Origin: Lentzea albidocapillata subsp. violacea
Lineage (GTDB): Bacteria > Actinomycetota > Actinomycetes > Mycobacteriales > Pseudonocardiaceae
Assembly: GCF_900100275.1 (NCBI RefSeq)
Contig: NZ_FNET01000017.1
Span: forward strand, 62,001 to 126,000
Direction: 5' to 3'
DNA: 64,000 nucleotides
In this document: positions 1-7,574 of the stretch, in pieces
Position numbering within the stretch: position 1 is the stretch's first letter
Layout: the number at the start of each line of letters is the position of its first letter
Notes under the pieces: generated by a model
What the model was told of the DNA's origin: nothing
The model's database searches: none
Seen by the model: only the letters and a program-made list of their open reading frames with translations
Position numbers and translations under genes: made by a program

Positions 1-112
1 GTTTCGACGTTGTTCCTGCCCTGAACTCACCCAGGGCCGCACTCAAAGCTTTAGCACGCCGTGTCAATAATTCATGCCACCATCCACGAGCCACCGAAGA
101 GGGGGCGCCAGA

Positions 113-937
113 GTGAGAGTCGACGAACACGGCATCCGGCATTCGGCCGGTGAACCGGTCGCGATCGTGCAGAAGCCGATCCGCACGTGTGGCGACGTGC
201 ACGTCGTCCTGCCCGCCTACAACGAGGCCGTGGCGCTGCCGTCACTGCTGGCGCGGATCGCCCGCACCGACCTCGCCGACCGGATCACGGTGTGGGTGGT
301 CGACGACGGCTCGTCGGACGGCACCGGCGACAGCGTGACCGGCGTGCACGGGCTCGACGTCCGCCTGGTGACCCACCCGGTCAACCTCGGGCTCGGCCAG
401 GCCGTCCAGTCCGGACTGCGGGCGGCGCTCGCGGTGGCCGCTCCCGAGCACGTGCTGATCGTCATGGACGCCGACGACACGCACGATCCCGGCGTGTTCC
501 CCGCGATGCTGGCCGAGATCAAGGCCGGCGCGGACGTCGTGATCTGCTCCCGTTTCGTCGAGGGCGGCGACGACTCGACCGCGCCGCAGTGGCGCCGGTT
601 GCTCTCGCGCGGCGCCCGCGTCGTGTTCGGCAAGGTGCTGCACTTCGACGGGGTCCGCGACTTCACCAGCGGCTTCCGCGCCTACCGGGTGAGTCTGCTG
701 CGCCGGGCCACCGCGCACTGGGGCGAGCGCCTGGTCGAGGAACGCGGTTTCGCCTGCATGGTCGAGCTCCTGCTCAAGCTCCGGCACTGCGGGCCGATCG
801 TCAGCGAGATCCCGCTGCACCTGCGCTACGACCGCAAGCCCGGCGCCAGCAAGCTCCGGCTCGGCCGCACGCTGCGGCAGTACCTGCTCCTGCTCACGCG
901 TGACCGCCTCGCGCCCGTGCCGTTCCGGAAGCTCTGA
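113..937 (+). CDS. Family 2 glycosyltransferase (dolichol-phosphate mannose synthase-like)
   Basis: Transfers a sugar from a nucleotide sugar to a polyprenyl phosphate or other membrane acceptor, by analogy with GT-A fold family 2 enzymes. The motif DDGSSDGT (about residues 64-71) and the metal-binding DADD (about 119-122) are both present, and the C-terminus ends at YLLLLTRDR without a membrane segment, so it is a soluble or peripheral enzyme. I prefer GTG at 113 because an AGAGGGGG element lies about 7 bases upstream; ATG at 74 is in frame but has no ribosome binding site. The stop overlaps the next start by one base (TGATG), so the two genes are translationally coupled. The FAD oxidoreductase and lysyl-oxidase-like neighbours suggest a cell-surface glycan or secreted product. 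The acceptor is unknown. Confidence 0.85.
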   Translation: MRVDEHGIRHSAGEPVAIVQKPIRTCGDVHVVLPAYNEAVALPSLLARIARTDLADRITVWVVDDGSSDGTGDSVTGVHGLDVRLVTHPVNLGLGQAVQSGLRAALAVAAPEHVLIVMDADDTHDPGVFPAMLAEIKAGADVVICSRFVEGGDDSTAPQWRRLLSRGARVVFGKVLHFDGVRDFTSGFRAYRVSLLRRATAHWGERLVEERGFACMVELLLKLRHCGPIVSEIPLHLRYDRKPGASKLRLGRTLRQYLLLLTRDRLAPVPFRKL

Positions 938-2271
938 TGCCCCAGCGCGTCGTCGTGATCGGCGGGGGCATCTGCGGCCTCGCCACCGCGCACCGCCTCG
1001 CCCGCGAGGGCATGGCCGTGACGCTGCTGGAGGCGAGCGACCAGCTCGGCGGCCTCGGCACGTTCTTCACCTCGCGGGGCCGGTCGGTGGAACGCTTCTA
1101 CCACTGCGTGATGCCGACCGACACGGCGTTGCTGGCGTTGCTGGACGAGGTCGGCCTGCGCGAGAGCGTCGGCTGGAACCCCACCTCGATGGGCATGATC
1201 GTCGAGGGCGAGCACCGCTCGTTCAACTCCGCGCTGGACCTGCTGCGGTTCCGGCCGCTGAGCCTCGTGAACCGGATCCGCTTCGGCGTGGTCTCGTTGC
1301 TGCTGCGCAGGCTGGGCAAGGGCAAGGACCTCGACGGGATGCGCACCGAGGACTGGCTGCGCGGCCTGTACGGCGACAGGATCTGGGAGCTGCTGCTCGC
1401 GCCGCTGTTCGGCGCGAAGTTCGGCGCCGCGTTCGGTGACGTGCCCGCGCTGTACGTGTGGCAGCGCCTGGGCCGCGAGAGCAACGAGTCGGTGCGCGGC
1501 TATCCGGCCGGTGGCTACGAGAGCGTGATCGACGCGCTGAGGGCGTCCATCGAGGCGCACGGCGGCGAGGTCCGTACCTCGGCCCCGGTCGGGCGGCTCG
1601 AAGCCGGCGAGGACCGGGTGCTCGTCACGCTGTCCGGCGGCGAGACGATCGAGGCGGATCACGCGGTCTCCACGGTCCCGCTGCCGGCGTTGCGGGCCAT
1701 CGCGGACCCCGATCTCGTACCGCTGCTGCCCGACGTCCAGCTGCCGTACCAGGGCGTCGTCAACACGTTGTTCTTCCTGCGCAAGCCGTTGTCCGGGCAC
1801 TACTGGGCACCGGTGATCCGCTCGGGCACGGACTTCGACGGCGTGATCGAGATGACCCCGCTGACGGGTTCCGAGCGGTACGGCGACCGGCACCTCGTGT
1901 ACGTCATGCACTACACCGATCGCGAGTCCGCGCTGTACCGCGAGGACTCCGAGAGCATCGCCCAACGGTGGACCGAGCAGCTGCTGAGCCTCCACAAAGG
2001 ACTCACGGCCGACGACGTCGACGAGGTGCGCGTGTTCAAGGCGCCGTTCGTCGAACCGGTGTACCCGCTCGGGTACCTCACGAAGCGCCCGGCCGTCGAG
2101 GTGCCCGGCACGCGGCTGCTGCTCGCCACCACGGCCCACGTCTACCCCGACGTCACGAGCTGGAACTCCAGTGTCGAGCTCTCCGGCTCGGTGACGGACA
2201 CGCTCCTGCGCGCCGCCAGGAGTTCCTCGACCCAGGAGAACGCCGCATGGTCAGCAGATTCGGCGCGGTGA
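937..2271 (+). CDS. NAD(P)/FAD-dependent oxidoreductase (amine oxidase / protoporphyrinogen oxidase fold)
   Basis: A 444-residue flavoprotein. The N-terminal dinucleotide-binding motif is VVVIGGGICGLATAHRLA followed by an acidic residue at the end of the second strand (LLEAS), typical of amine oxidase/HemG-like FAD enzymes. A second FAD-binding segment (HVYPDVTSWNSS) lies near the C-terminus. Such proteins next to GT2 enzymes are common in actinobacterial glycan or lipid-sugar clusters, where they oxidise or isomerise a sugar or polyprenyl intermediate. The substrate cannot be read from the sequence. The start overlaps the glycosyltransferase stop, and the gene overlaps the following lysyl-oxidase gene by 25 bases, so all three probably form one transcript. 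Confidence 0.8.
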   Translation: MPQRVVVIGGGICGLATAHRLAREGMAVTLLEASDQLGGLGTFFTSRGRSVERFYHCVMPTDTALLALLDEVGLRESVGWNPTSMGMIVEGEHRSFNSALDLLRFRPLSLVNRIRFGVVSLLLRRLGKGKDLDGMRTEDWLRGLYGDRIWELLLAPLFGAKFGAAFGDVPALYVWQRLGRESNESVRGYPAGGYESVIDALRASIEAHGGEVRTSAPVGRLEAGEDRVLVTLSGGETIEADHAVSTVPLPALRAIADPDLVPLLPDVQLPYQGVVNTLFFLRKPLSGHYWAPVIRSGTDFDGVIEMTPLTGSERYGDRHLVYVMHYTDRESALYREDSESIAQRWTEQLLSLHKGLTADDVDEVRVFKAPFVEPVYPLGYLTKRPAVEVPGTRLLLATTAHVYPDVTSWNSSVELSGSVTDTLLRAARSSSTQENAAWSADSAR

Positions 2272-3203
2272 TCGCAGCACTGGCGATCACCGCGGTCAAC
2301 CTCGTCTCCTCGCAGCACGTCCAGGCCGATCCCGCGCCGCTGCTGCCCGACCTCCGCCAGGCGCCCATCGGCTGCCCCGGCGGCCACGACGGCTCCCCGC
2401 TGCTGTGCCGGGCCTGGGACGTGTGCCTCGTGGAGGACGCCTCGGCGCCGCGCGGCAAGTGCATGTTCCGCGGCGGCAGCGCACAGGCCGTGCGCCTGAG
2501 GTTCACCACCTCGATCGACAACGTGGGCGACGGCCCGTTGCTGCTGCACGCGCACCGCGACAGCACCGCCACACCGACGATGAACGTGCGTCAGGCCATT
2601 CAGTCCGGTGTGGACGGTTCGATCGCCGGGTCGTACAACGAGGCGCGCCGCGAGACCAGGTCCAGCGCCTACTACGAGCCCGCTCCCACGCACACGCACT
2701 GGCACCTGCTCAACTTCGAGTACTTCCAGCTGCGTGCGCCCGACGGCAGCGTGGTCGAGACGGACCGCAAGAACGGTTTCTGCATCGGCGACCGCTACAC
2801 CGTGTCCGACCGCCTCCCGCGCCGGCCCGAGGATCCGGAGAGCCCCGAGGGCAAGCTCGCACAGCGCCTGGACGGTCACATGTGCGAACACCACAACCCG
2901 TCCGCTTTGGACGTCATGTTCGGCATCTCGGTCGGTTCCGGCGACGACTACAAGCACGAGGTCGACTTCCAGTGGCTCGACCTGACCCACGTGAAGTCCG
3001 GTGTGTACGACGTCGTGAACGTCGTGAACTCCGACCGTGCGTTGCTGGAGAAGAACTACGACAACAACGCGTCGTCGATCGCGATCTCCGTGCAGTGGCC
3101 CGGCGGCGCGGTGAATCCGCCGGGCACGATCGACGAGGCGCCGTCGGTGCGAATGATCCGCAGTTGCCCCGGCAAAGCGAAGTGCGCGAAGCCGAGGGGC
3201 TGA
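2247..3203 (+). CDS. Secreted lysyl-oxidase-like copper protein
   Basis: A 318-residue protein with an N-terminal signal peptide (about residues 1-27, ending near HVQA) and a lysyl oxidase domain. The HTHWHLL motif at about residues 149-154 matches the copper-binding histidine cluster of the family, and DNNAS followed by the C-terminal beta strands fits the domain end. Actinobacterial members are exported and oxidise primary amines, possibly on lysine side chains; the bacterial substrates are mostly unknown. ATG 2247 has AGGAG 8 bases upstream and lies inside the end of the FAD oxidoreductase gene, so it is the last cistron of the operon. A strong hairpin terminator follows. Confidence 0.8.
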   Translation: MVSRFGAVIAALAITAVNLVSSQHVQADPAPLLPDLRQAPIGCPGGHDGSPLLCRAWDVCLVEDASAPRGKCMFRGGSAQAVRLRFTTSIDNVGDGPLLLHAHRDSTATPTMNVRQAIQSGVDGSIAGSYNEARRETRSSAYYEPAPTHTHWHLLNFEYFQLRAPDGSVVETDRKNGFCIGDRYTVSDRLPRRPEDPESPEGKLAQRLDGHMCEHHNPSALDVMFGISVGSGDDYKHEVDFQWLDLTHVKSGVYDVVNVVNSDRALLEKNYDNNASSIAISVQWPGGAVNPPGTIDEAPSVRMIRSCPGKAKCAKPRG

Positions 3204-3226
3204 ACAGTTTCCGCACAAGCCCCGAA

Positions 3227-3260
3227 CGGGGGTGTCCGCGCCGCGGACACCCCCGTTTTT
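3227..3260 (+). terminator. Rho-independent terminator after the glycan/lysyl-oxidase operon
   Basis: Perfect 14-base inverted repeat (3227-3240 and 3242-3255, CGGGGGTGTCCGCG and complement) followed directly by five T residues. It ends the plus-strand operon 24 bases after the lysyl-oxidase stop. Confidence 0.9.
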
Positions 3261-3579
3261 CTTGGGTACCGGGACAAACGGGCGTGATGCGGACGCTTTA
3301 CCACGTGGGCCGCTAATCGCACAAACCTTACTCTGCGACACCATGAGCGGCCGCGCATAGCACACCCGTACTCGCAGACGCAATTACCCGCGAGAACAGT
3401 CGAAACGGTCAAGTCAATAGACCGAGTGGTGCAATCTTCATCACAGCGCAGAGTGTCGCACGCAACCCCCTTGGCTCTTGACCTGGGCATGTGGCGGGTT
3501 GAGAGAATTCACTTCGCGATTCCACCCCGTCAGGATTGCGACCCGACCTGATTCCCCGGCCGATCAGGAGTGCCCCATC
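3261..3579. other. Intergenic region, probable promoter of the prenyltransferase gene
   Basis: No coding sequence supported. The stretch is lower in GC than its surroundings between about 3300 and 3470, as expected for a promoter region. Only the ribosome binding site AGGAG (3566-3570) could be assigned with confidence. Confidence 0.5.
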
Positions 3580-4674
3580 TTGAGCGCGCCAGTCGTCTCG
3601 TTGCACGATTTCGCCATTGGCCAGTTACGCAACCTCCTGCGCGCCGTCGGTTTGGCGGACTCCGCTAATACGGCGACAAAACTGCTGGGTGAGGCATTAG
3701 GCCCCGGCTGCCGGATGCCCCTCTCCGCAGTTCCCCATTGGCCCTCATTCGTCGCCGACGACCACACTCCCGTGGAATTCTCGGTGGCTTTGGCCCAAAA
3801 CGAACGGCCCGCCGTTCGCATGATCGTCGAGTCGCTCGCCGAGCAGCCCGGCAGGCAGACCAACCTGGCCGCCGCGCTCGGCGTCCTGGACCGCCTCGCG
3901 GACCGGCACGACCTGCGGCTCGGGCAGTTCGACCAGGTGCGCGACCTGTTCCTGCCGGACGACCCGCAGGGCGCGTTCGCGTTCTGGTACTCGCTGATCG
4001 TCCAGCCGTCGGGCACGCCGGCCGTCAAGGTCTACCTCAACCCCGAGGCGCGCGGCCGGGACAGCGCGACCGGCCTGGTCGCGGAGGCACTCGCCCGGCT
4101 CGGCCTGGACTCGGCGTTCCCCGTCGTCGCCGAGCACGGGTTGCGGCGCGAGGGGCTGGACCGGTTCTCCTTCTTCGCCCTCGACCTCACCGACGAGAAC
4201 CGCGCACGGGTGAAGACCTACGTGTCGCACGACGACGCGATGGCAGCGGACGTGGTGCGGGCCGCGGCGGCGACCCCGGACGTCGATCCGGCGCTCCTGG
4301 CGGACGTCTGCGAGCTCGCCCGCGGCGGCGACGGGGCGTTCACCCGGCGCCCGCTGATGTCGAGCTACACGTTCCTGTCCGGCGACACCGACCGGCCCAG
4401 CGGCTACTCCCTCTACATCCCGGTGCGGGACTACGTGCAGGACGACCTGGAGGCGTGCGCGCGCGTGCTGGCGATCATGGCGCGGTGCGGGCTCGACACC
4501 ACGCCGTTCGTCATGGCGCTCGCGAGCCTCGTCCAGCGGCCGCTCGGCGACGGTGTGGGGCTGATCGCCCACGTGTCCCTGCGCCTGGGCCGGCCGAAGC
4601 CCGGCGTCTCGGTCTACCTGTCCTCCGAGGCCTACGACGTCACGCCACCCCGCACCACCGCACTATCCGCTTAG
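3580..4674 (+). CDS. Aromatic prenyltransferase, DMATS family (tryptophan/indole prenyltransferase)
   Basis: A 364-residue enzyme of the ABBA-fold DMATS family, which attaches a dimethylallyl group to the indole ring of tryptophan or related aromatics without needing metal. Family hallmarks are the TPVEFSVAL segment with the likely catalytic glutamate (Glu66), the diphosphate-binding strands KVYLNP (after GTPAVK) and SSYTFL, and the C-terminal KPGVSVYLS strand. TTG at 3580 is chosen because AGGAG lies 9 bases upstream; the frame is open further upstream but without a ribosome binding site. The next gene is a tryptophanase. In Streptomyces, tryptophan 6-prenyltransferases of this family sit beside a tryptophanase and make 6-dimethylallylindole derivatives, so the same pathway is likely here. 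Regiospecificity is not readable from sequence. Confidence 0.88.
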   Translation: MSAPVVSLHDFAIGQLRNLLRAVGLADSANTATKLLGEALGPGCRMPLSAVPHWPSFVADDHTPVEFSVALAQNERPAVRMIVESLAEQPGRQTNLAAALGVLDRLADRHDLRLGQFDQVRDLFLPDDPQGAFAFWYSLIVQPSGTPAVKVYLNPEARGRDSATGLVAEALARLGLDSAFPVVAEHGLRREGLDRFSFFALDLTDENRARVKTYVSHDDAMAADVVRAAAATPDVDPALLADVCELARGGDGAFTRRPLMSSYTFLSGDTDRPSGYSLYIPVRDYVQDDLEACARVLAIMARCGLDTTPFVMALASLVQRPLGDGVGLIAHVSLRLGRPKPGVSVYLSSEAYDVTPPRTTALSA

Positions 4675-4675
4675 G

Positions 4676-4711
4676 GGTCTGTTCCATCGAACGAGACCGA
4701 TGGAACAGACC
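4676..4711. repeat. 14-bp perfect inverted repeat between prenyltransferase and tryptophanase
   Basis: GGTCTGTTCCATCG at 4676-4689 is repeated in inverse orientation at 4698-4711 with an 8-base loop. There is no T run after it, so it is not a clear terminator; it may stabilise or attenuate the bicistronic message, or be the remnant of a small mobile element. Its outer seven bases GGTCTGT are the same as those at the tips of the 160-bp palindrome near 34 kb. Confidence 0.7.
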
Positions 4712-4739
4712 TCATCGCTGCACCAGGAAGGCCACCGCC

Positions 4740-6101
4740 GTGGAGCCGTACCGCATCAAGGTCGTCGAGCCCATTCCCATCACCACCCGCGAGTACCGGG
4801 AACGCCGCTACGCCGAAGCCGGGTACAACCAGTTCAACCTCACGGCGGAGGACGTCACGATCGACCTGCTGAGCGACTCCGGCACCGGCGCGTTGTCCGC
4901 GGAACAACAGGCCGCCGGCATGCGCGGCGACGAGACGTACGCGGGGTCGCGGTCCTGGTTCCGGTTCCGCGAGGTGACCGAGGAACTGACCGGGTACCGG
5001 CACATCCTGCCCGTGCACCAGGGCCGGGCCGCCGAACGGATCCTGTTCAGCGCCTTGCTGAAGCCTGGACAGCTCTCGGTCAGCAACACGCACTTCGACA
5101 CCACCCGCGCGAACGTCGAACTGGCCGGCGGCGTGGTGCGGGACCTCCCGTCGCCGGCCTTCGCGGACCTCGACAGCGACGAGCCGTTCAAGGGCAACAT
5201 CGACCTGGTCGCACTCGAGGAGGTGCTGGAGGGACCCGAGGACGTCGGCCTGGTGCTCATGACGATCACCAACAACGGCGGCGGCGGGCAGCCGGTGTCG
5301 ATGGCGAACCTCAAGGCCGTGCGGAAGTTGTGCCGCAGGCACGACGTGCCGTTCATCCTCGACGCGGCCCGGTTCGCCGAGAACGCGTGGCTCGTGACGC
5401 AGCGGGAGGAGAAGTACCGCGGCCACAGTCCACGTGAGATCGCGAAGAAGGCGTTCCGGCTCGCCGACGGCTGCGTGCTGAGCCTGAAGAAGGACGGCAT
5501 CGTCCACATCGGAGGGATGCTCGCGCTGCAGGACACCGACCTGGCCAAGCGGTGCGAACTCCTGCTGATCGCCACCGAGGGGTTCAGCACGTACGGCGGG
5601 CTGTCCGGCCGCGACCTCGACATGTGCGCGCAGGGCCTCCTGGAAGTCACCGATCCGCTGTACCTGCGCGAGCGCGCCGCGGCTACCGCGTACCTCGCCG
5701 ACTGCGCGCGTGAGGCCGGTGTGGACAGTGTGCGGCCGGCGGGCGTGCACGCGGTCTACCTCAACGCGGGCAGGCTGCTGCCCCACATCCCGCCGAGCCG
5801 CTTCACCGGCCACGCGCTCGCGTCGGAGCTCTACCTCGCGGGCGGAATCCGTTGTGCCGAGGTGGGTTCGCTCTACCTCGGCGACATCGACCCGTCCGGC
5901 GACCTGATCACGCCCGCGCCGTTCGAGCTGGTGCGGCTCGCGATCCCGCGCCGTGTGTACACCCGCAGCCACCTGGAGTACGTGGCGGAGACGCTGGCGG
6001 GCATCGCCAAGGATCCCGAGCGGGTGCCCGGCTACCGGCTCACCGAGGTGCCGCCGATCCTGCGGCCGTTCCGGTGCCGGTTGGAGCAGGTCAGGTCGTA
6101 G
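4740..6101 (+). CDS. tnaA: Tryptophanase (beta-eliminating lyase, PLP-dependent)
   Basis: Cleaves tryptophan, or probably prenyl-tryptophan here, to indole, pyruvate and ammonia. At 453 residues it is close to the usual 456-471 of tryptophanase and tyrosine phenol-lyase. Conserved blocks are YAGSRSW, PVHQGRAAE, TITNNGGGGQPVS, DAARFAENAW, the PLP-lysine block LSLKKDG (Lys250/251), EGFSTYGGLSGR and the C-terminal IPRRVYT. At the position I align with His463 of E. coli TnaA (LRHFTAKL) this protein has Pro443 (LRPFRCRL), so the specificity pocket may differ. GTG 4740 is chosen because AGGAAGG ends 8 bases upstream. It follows the prenyltransferase after 65 bases and is likely co-transcribed. Tyrosine phenol-lyase is the alternative, but context favours tryptophanase. 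Confidence 0.88.
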   Translation: MEPYRIKVVEPIPITTREYRERRYAEAGYNQFNLTAEDVTIDLLSDSGTGALSAEQQAAGMRGDETYAGSRSWFRFREVTEELTGYRHILPVHQGRAAERILFSALLKPGQLSVSNTHFDTTRANVELAGGVVRDLPSPAFADLDSDEPFKGNIDLVALEEVLEGPEDVGLVLMTITNNGGGGQPVSMANLKAVRKLCRRHDVPFILDAARFAENAWLVTQREEKYRGHSPREIAKKAFRLADGCVLSLKKDGIVHIGGMLALQDTDLAKRCELLLIATEGFSTYGGLSGRDLDMCAQGLLEVTDPLYLRERAAATAYLADCAREAGVDSVRPAGVHAVYLNAGRLLPHIPPSRFTGHALASELYLAGGIRCAEVGSLYLGDIDPSGDLITPAPFELVRLAIPRRVYTRSHLEYVAETLAGIAKDPERVPGYRLTEVPPILRPFRCRLEQVRS

Positions 6102-6107
6102 CAGTGA

Positions 6108-6142
6108 CTGAAGCCCTTGGCGCACAGCACCAAGGGCTTCAG
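6108..6142. terminator. Bidirectional hairpin terminator between tnaA and the conservon
   Basis: A 13-base perfect inverted repeat (6108-6120 and 6130-6142, CTGAAGCCCTTGG and complement) with a 9-base loop lies between the convergent tnaA and cvnD genes. A short T-rich tail follows on the plus strand. Confidence 0.75.
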
Positions 6143-6148
6143 TTCGTG

Positions 6149-6757
6149 TCAGGCCATCACGTCGAGCCGGTTCATCGCGTGCTCGATCACGCGGACCAGC
6201 ACCGCCTTGCACGACTCGCGGTCGCGGGCGTCGCACAGCACCAGCGGCACCGTGTCGGCGACGTCGAGCGCCACGCGCATCTCCTCCGCCGTGTAGGAGT
6301 GGCTGCCCTGGAAGCAGTTCACCGCCACGACGAACGGGATGCCCCTGCGCTCGAAGAAGTCGATCGCGCCGAAGCCGGCGTCGAGCCTGCGGGTGTCGAC
6401 CAGGACGACGGCGCCGATCGAGCCGATCGAGAGCTCGTCCCACAGGAACCAGAAGCGGTCCTGACCCGGCGTGCCGAACAGGTAGAGGACCAGTTCGGGG
6501 TTGATCGTGATGCGGCCGAAGTCCAGCGCGACCGTCGTGGTGGTCTTGCCCTCGACGCCGTAGAGGTCGTCGATCTCCTCGCCGGCCTCGGTGAGCAGTT
6601 CCTCGGTCCGCAGCGGGGTGATCTCGCTGACCGCGCCGACCATCGTGGTCTTGCCGACGCCGAAGCCGCCGGCGACGACGATCTTGACCGACGAGGGGAC
6701 GAGGAGCTCTTCCCCGCCCTGCCCGGAACCGGGCCGATCAGATTGCACGGACACCAT
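6149..6757 (-). CDS. cvnD: Conservon GTPase (CvnD-like)
   Basis: A 202-residue small GTP-binding protein, last member of a conservon, which in actinomycetes acts as a membrane-associated G-protein-like signalling unit. The P-loop is GGFGVGKTT (residues 30-38) and the switch II motif GTPGQDRF (95-102). The fourth G motif is degenerate (VAVNCFQ instead of NKxD), as is usual for CvnD. ATG 6757 lies inside the end of cvnC (20-base overlap), which indicates coupled translation. No cytochrome P450 gene follows, unlike in some conservons. Confidence 0.92.
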   Translation of the reverse strand: MVSVQSDRPGSGQGGEELLVPSSVKIVVAGGFGVGKTTMVGAVSEITPLRTEELLTEAGEEIDDLYGVEGKTTTTVALDFGRITINPELVLYLFGTPGQDRFWFLWDELSIGSIGAVVLVDTRRLDAGFGAIDFFERRGIPFVVAVNCFQGSHSYTAEEMRVALDVADTVPLVLCDARDRESCKAVLVRVIEHAMNRLDVMA

Positions 6758-7115
6758 CGAGCACCTTCTGGAGTAGGTTCAGGTCGACCGGGGCCACCGT
6801 GGTGGCCGGGCCGCTGGTGATGACGTCGCCGCGCTGGATGAGGTCGCTCAGGAGCACCTTCACCACGACGAGCGGGGCGTGGAGGTAGGCGGCGACCTCC
6901 GCGACGGACAGCGGCTTCCGGCAGAGTTTGATGATCTCCAGGTGCTCTACCGACAACGTGCCCTGCTCCGTCGTCGTGCGCAGCGCCCGGACCTGGGTCG
7001 TCAGGGTCAGGTCCTCGCCGGCGGGCTTGGGCCTGGTGCGGCCGCTCACCATCGCGTACGGGCGGACCATGGGGCCCGCCGCCTCGTCGTACCACCAGTC
7101 GGAGGAGTTACTCAT
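6738..7115 (-). CDS. cvnC: DUF742 conservon protein (CvnC-like)
   Basis: A 125-residue DUF742 protein. The start MSNSSDWWYDEAAGPMVRPY and the winged-helix-like C-terminal half (LSVAEVAAYLHAPLVVVKVLL and RGDVITSGP) are typical. In conservons it sits between the roadblock protein and the GTPase and probably links them. ATG 7115 overlaps the cvnB stop (ATGA). Confidence 0.92.
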   Translation of the reverse strand: MSNSSDWWYDEAAGPMVRPYAMVSGRTRPKPAGEDLTLTTQVRALRTTTEQGTLSVEHLEIIKLCRKPLSVAEVAAYLHAPLVVVKVLLSDLIQRGDVITSGPATTVAPVDLNLLQKVLDGVRAI

Positions 7116-7549
7116 GACAGTCCGAGGGGGTTGGGCATCCTCGGCGACGCCAGTGTTCTCGGCGCCGACGAGAGGTACGCGCCGACACGCTTCACGAGCA
7201 TGTTCATCTCGTAGGCGATCATGCCCATGTCCGCGTCCTCGTCACCCACCACCGCGAGACAGGCGCCCTGTCCCGCCGCGGTGACGAACAGGTGCGCGCG
7301 TTCCATCTCCACGATGGTCTGGCGGACCTGTCCCCCTCCGAAGTGCCGTCCGGTGCCGCGAGCGAGGCTCTGGAACGCGGACGCCATCGCCGAGAGGTGG
7401 TCGGAGTCGTCCTTGGATAGCTCGGGAGAGTGGGCGAGCAGCAGGCCGTCCGCGGAGAGCACCACCGCGTGCCGGGCACCGACCACTCTCGCGACGAGGT
7501 CCTCCAGCAGCCAGTTGAGCTCGGGGTGCCCGCCGGTCAGGTCGTCCAC
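7112..7549 (-). CDS. cvnB: Roadblock/LC7 domain protein (CvnB-like)
   Basis: A 145-residue roadblock/LC7 protein (ELNWLLEDLV, HAVVLSADGLLLAHS, CLAVVGDEDADMGMIAYEM), the predicted regulator or GTPase-activating partner of CvnD. The chosen start is GTG at 7549 giving VDDLTGGHPELNW; an AAAGGG element lies about 8 bases upstream and the position fits the gap after cvnA. Translations starting further upstream would overlap the cvnA coding sequence. It overlaps cvnC by 4 bases. Confidence 0.9.
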   Translation of the reverse strand: MDDLTGGHPELNWLLEDLVARVVGARHAVVLSADGLLLAHSPELSKDDSDHLSAMASAFQSLARGTGRHFGGGQVRQTIVEMERAHLFVTAAGQGACLAVVGDEDADMGMIAYEMNMLVKRVGAYLSSAPRTLASPRMPNPLGLS

Positions 7550-7574
7550 GGAAATTGCCCTTTCGGTTTCGTGA

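Noticed and set aside
4671-6443. 590-codon minus-strand open frame over tnaA
   Set aside because: Antisense to the tryptophanase and cvnD region, with no family features and an Arg/Gly-rich composition.
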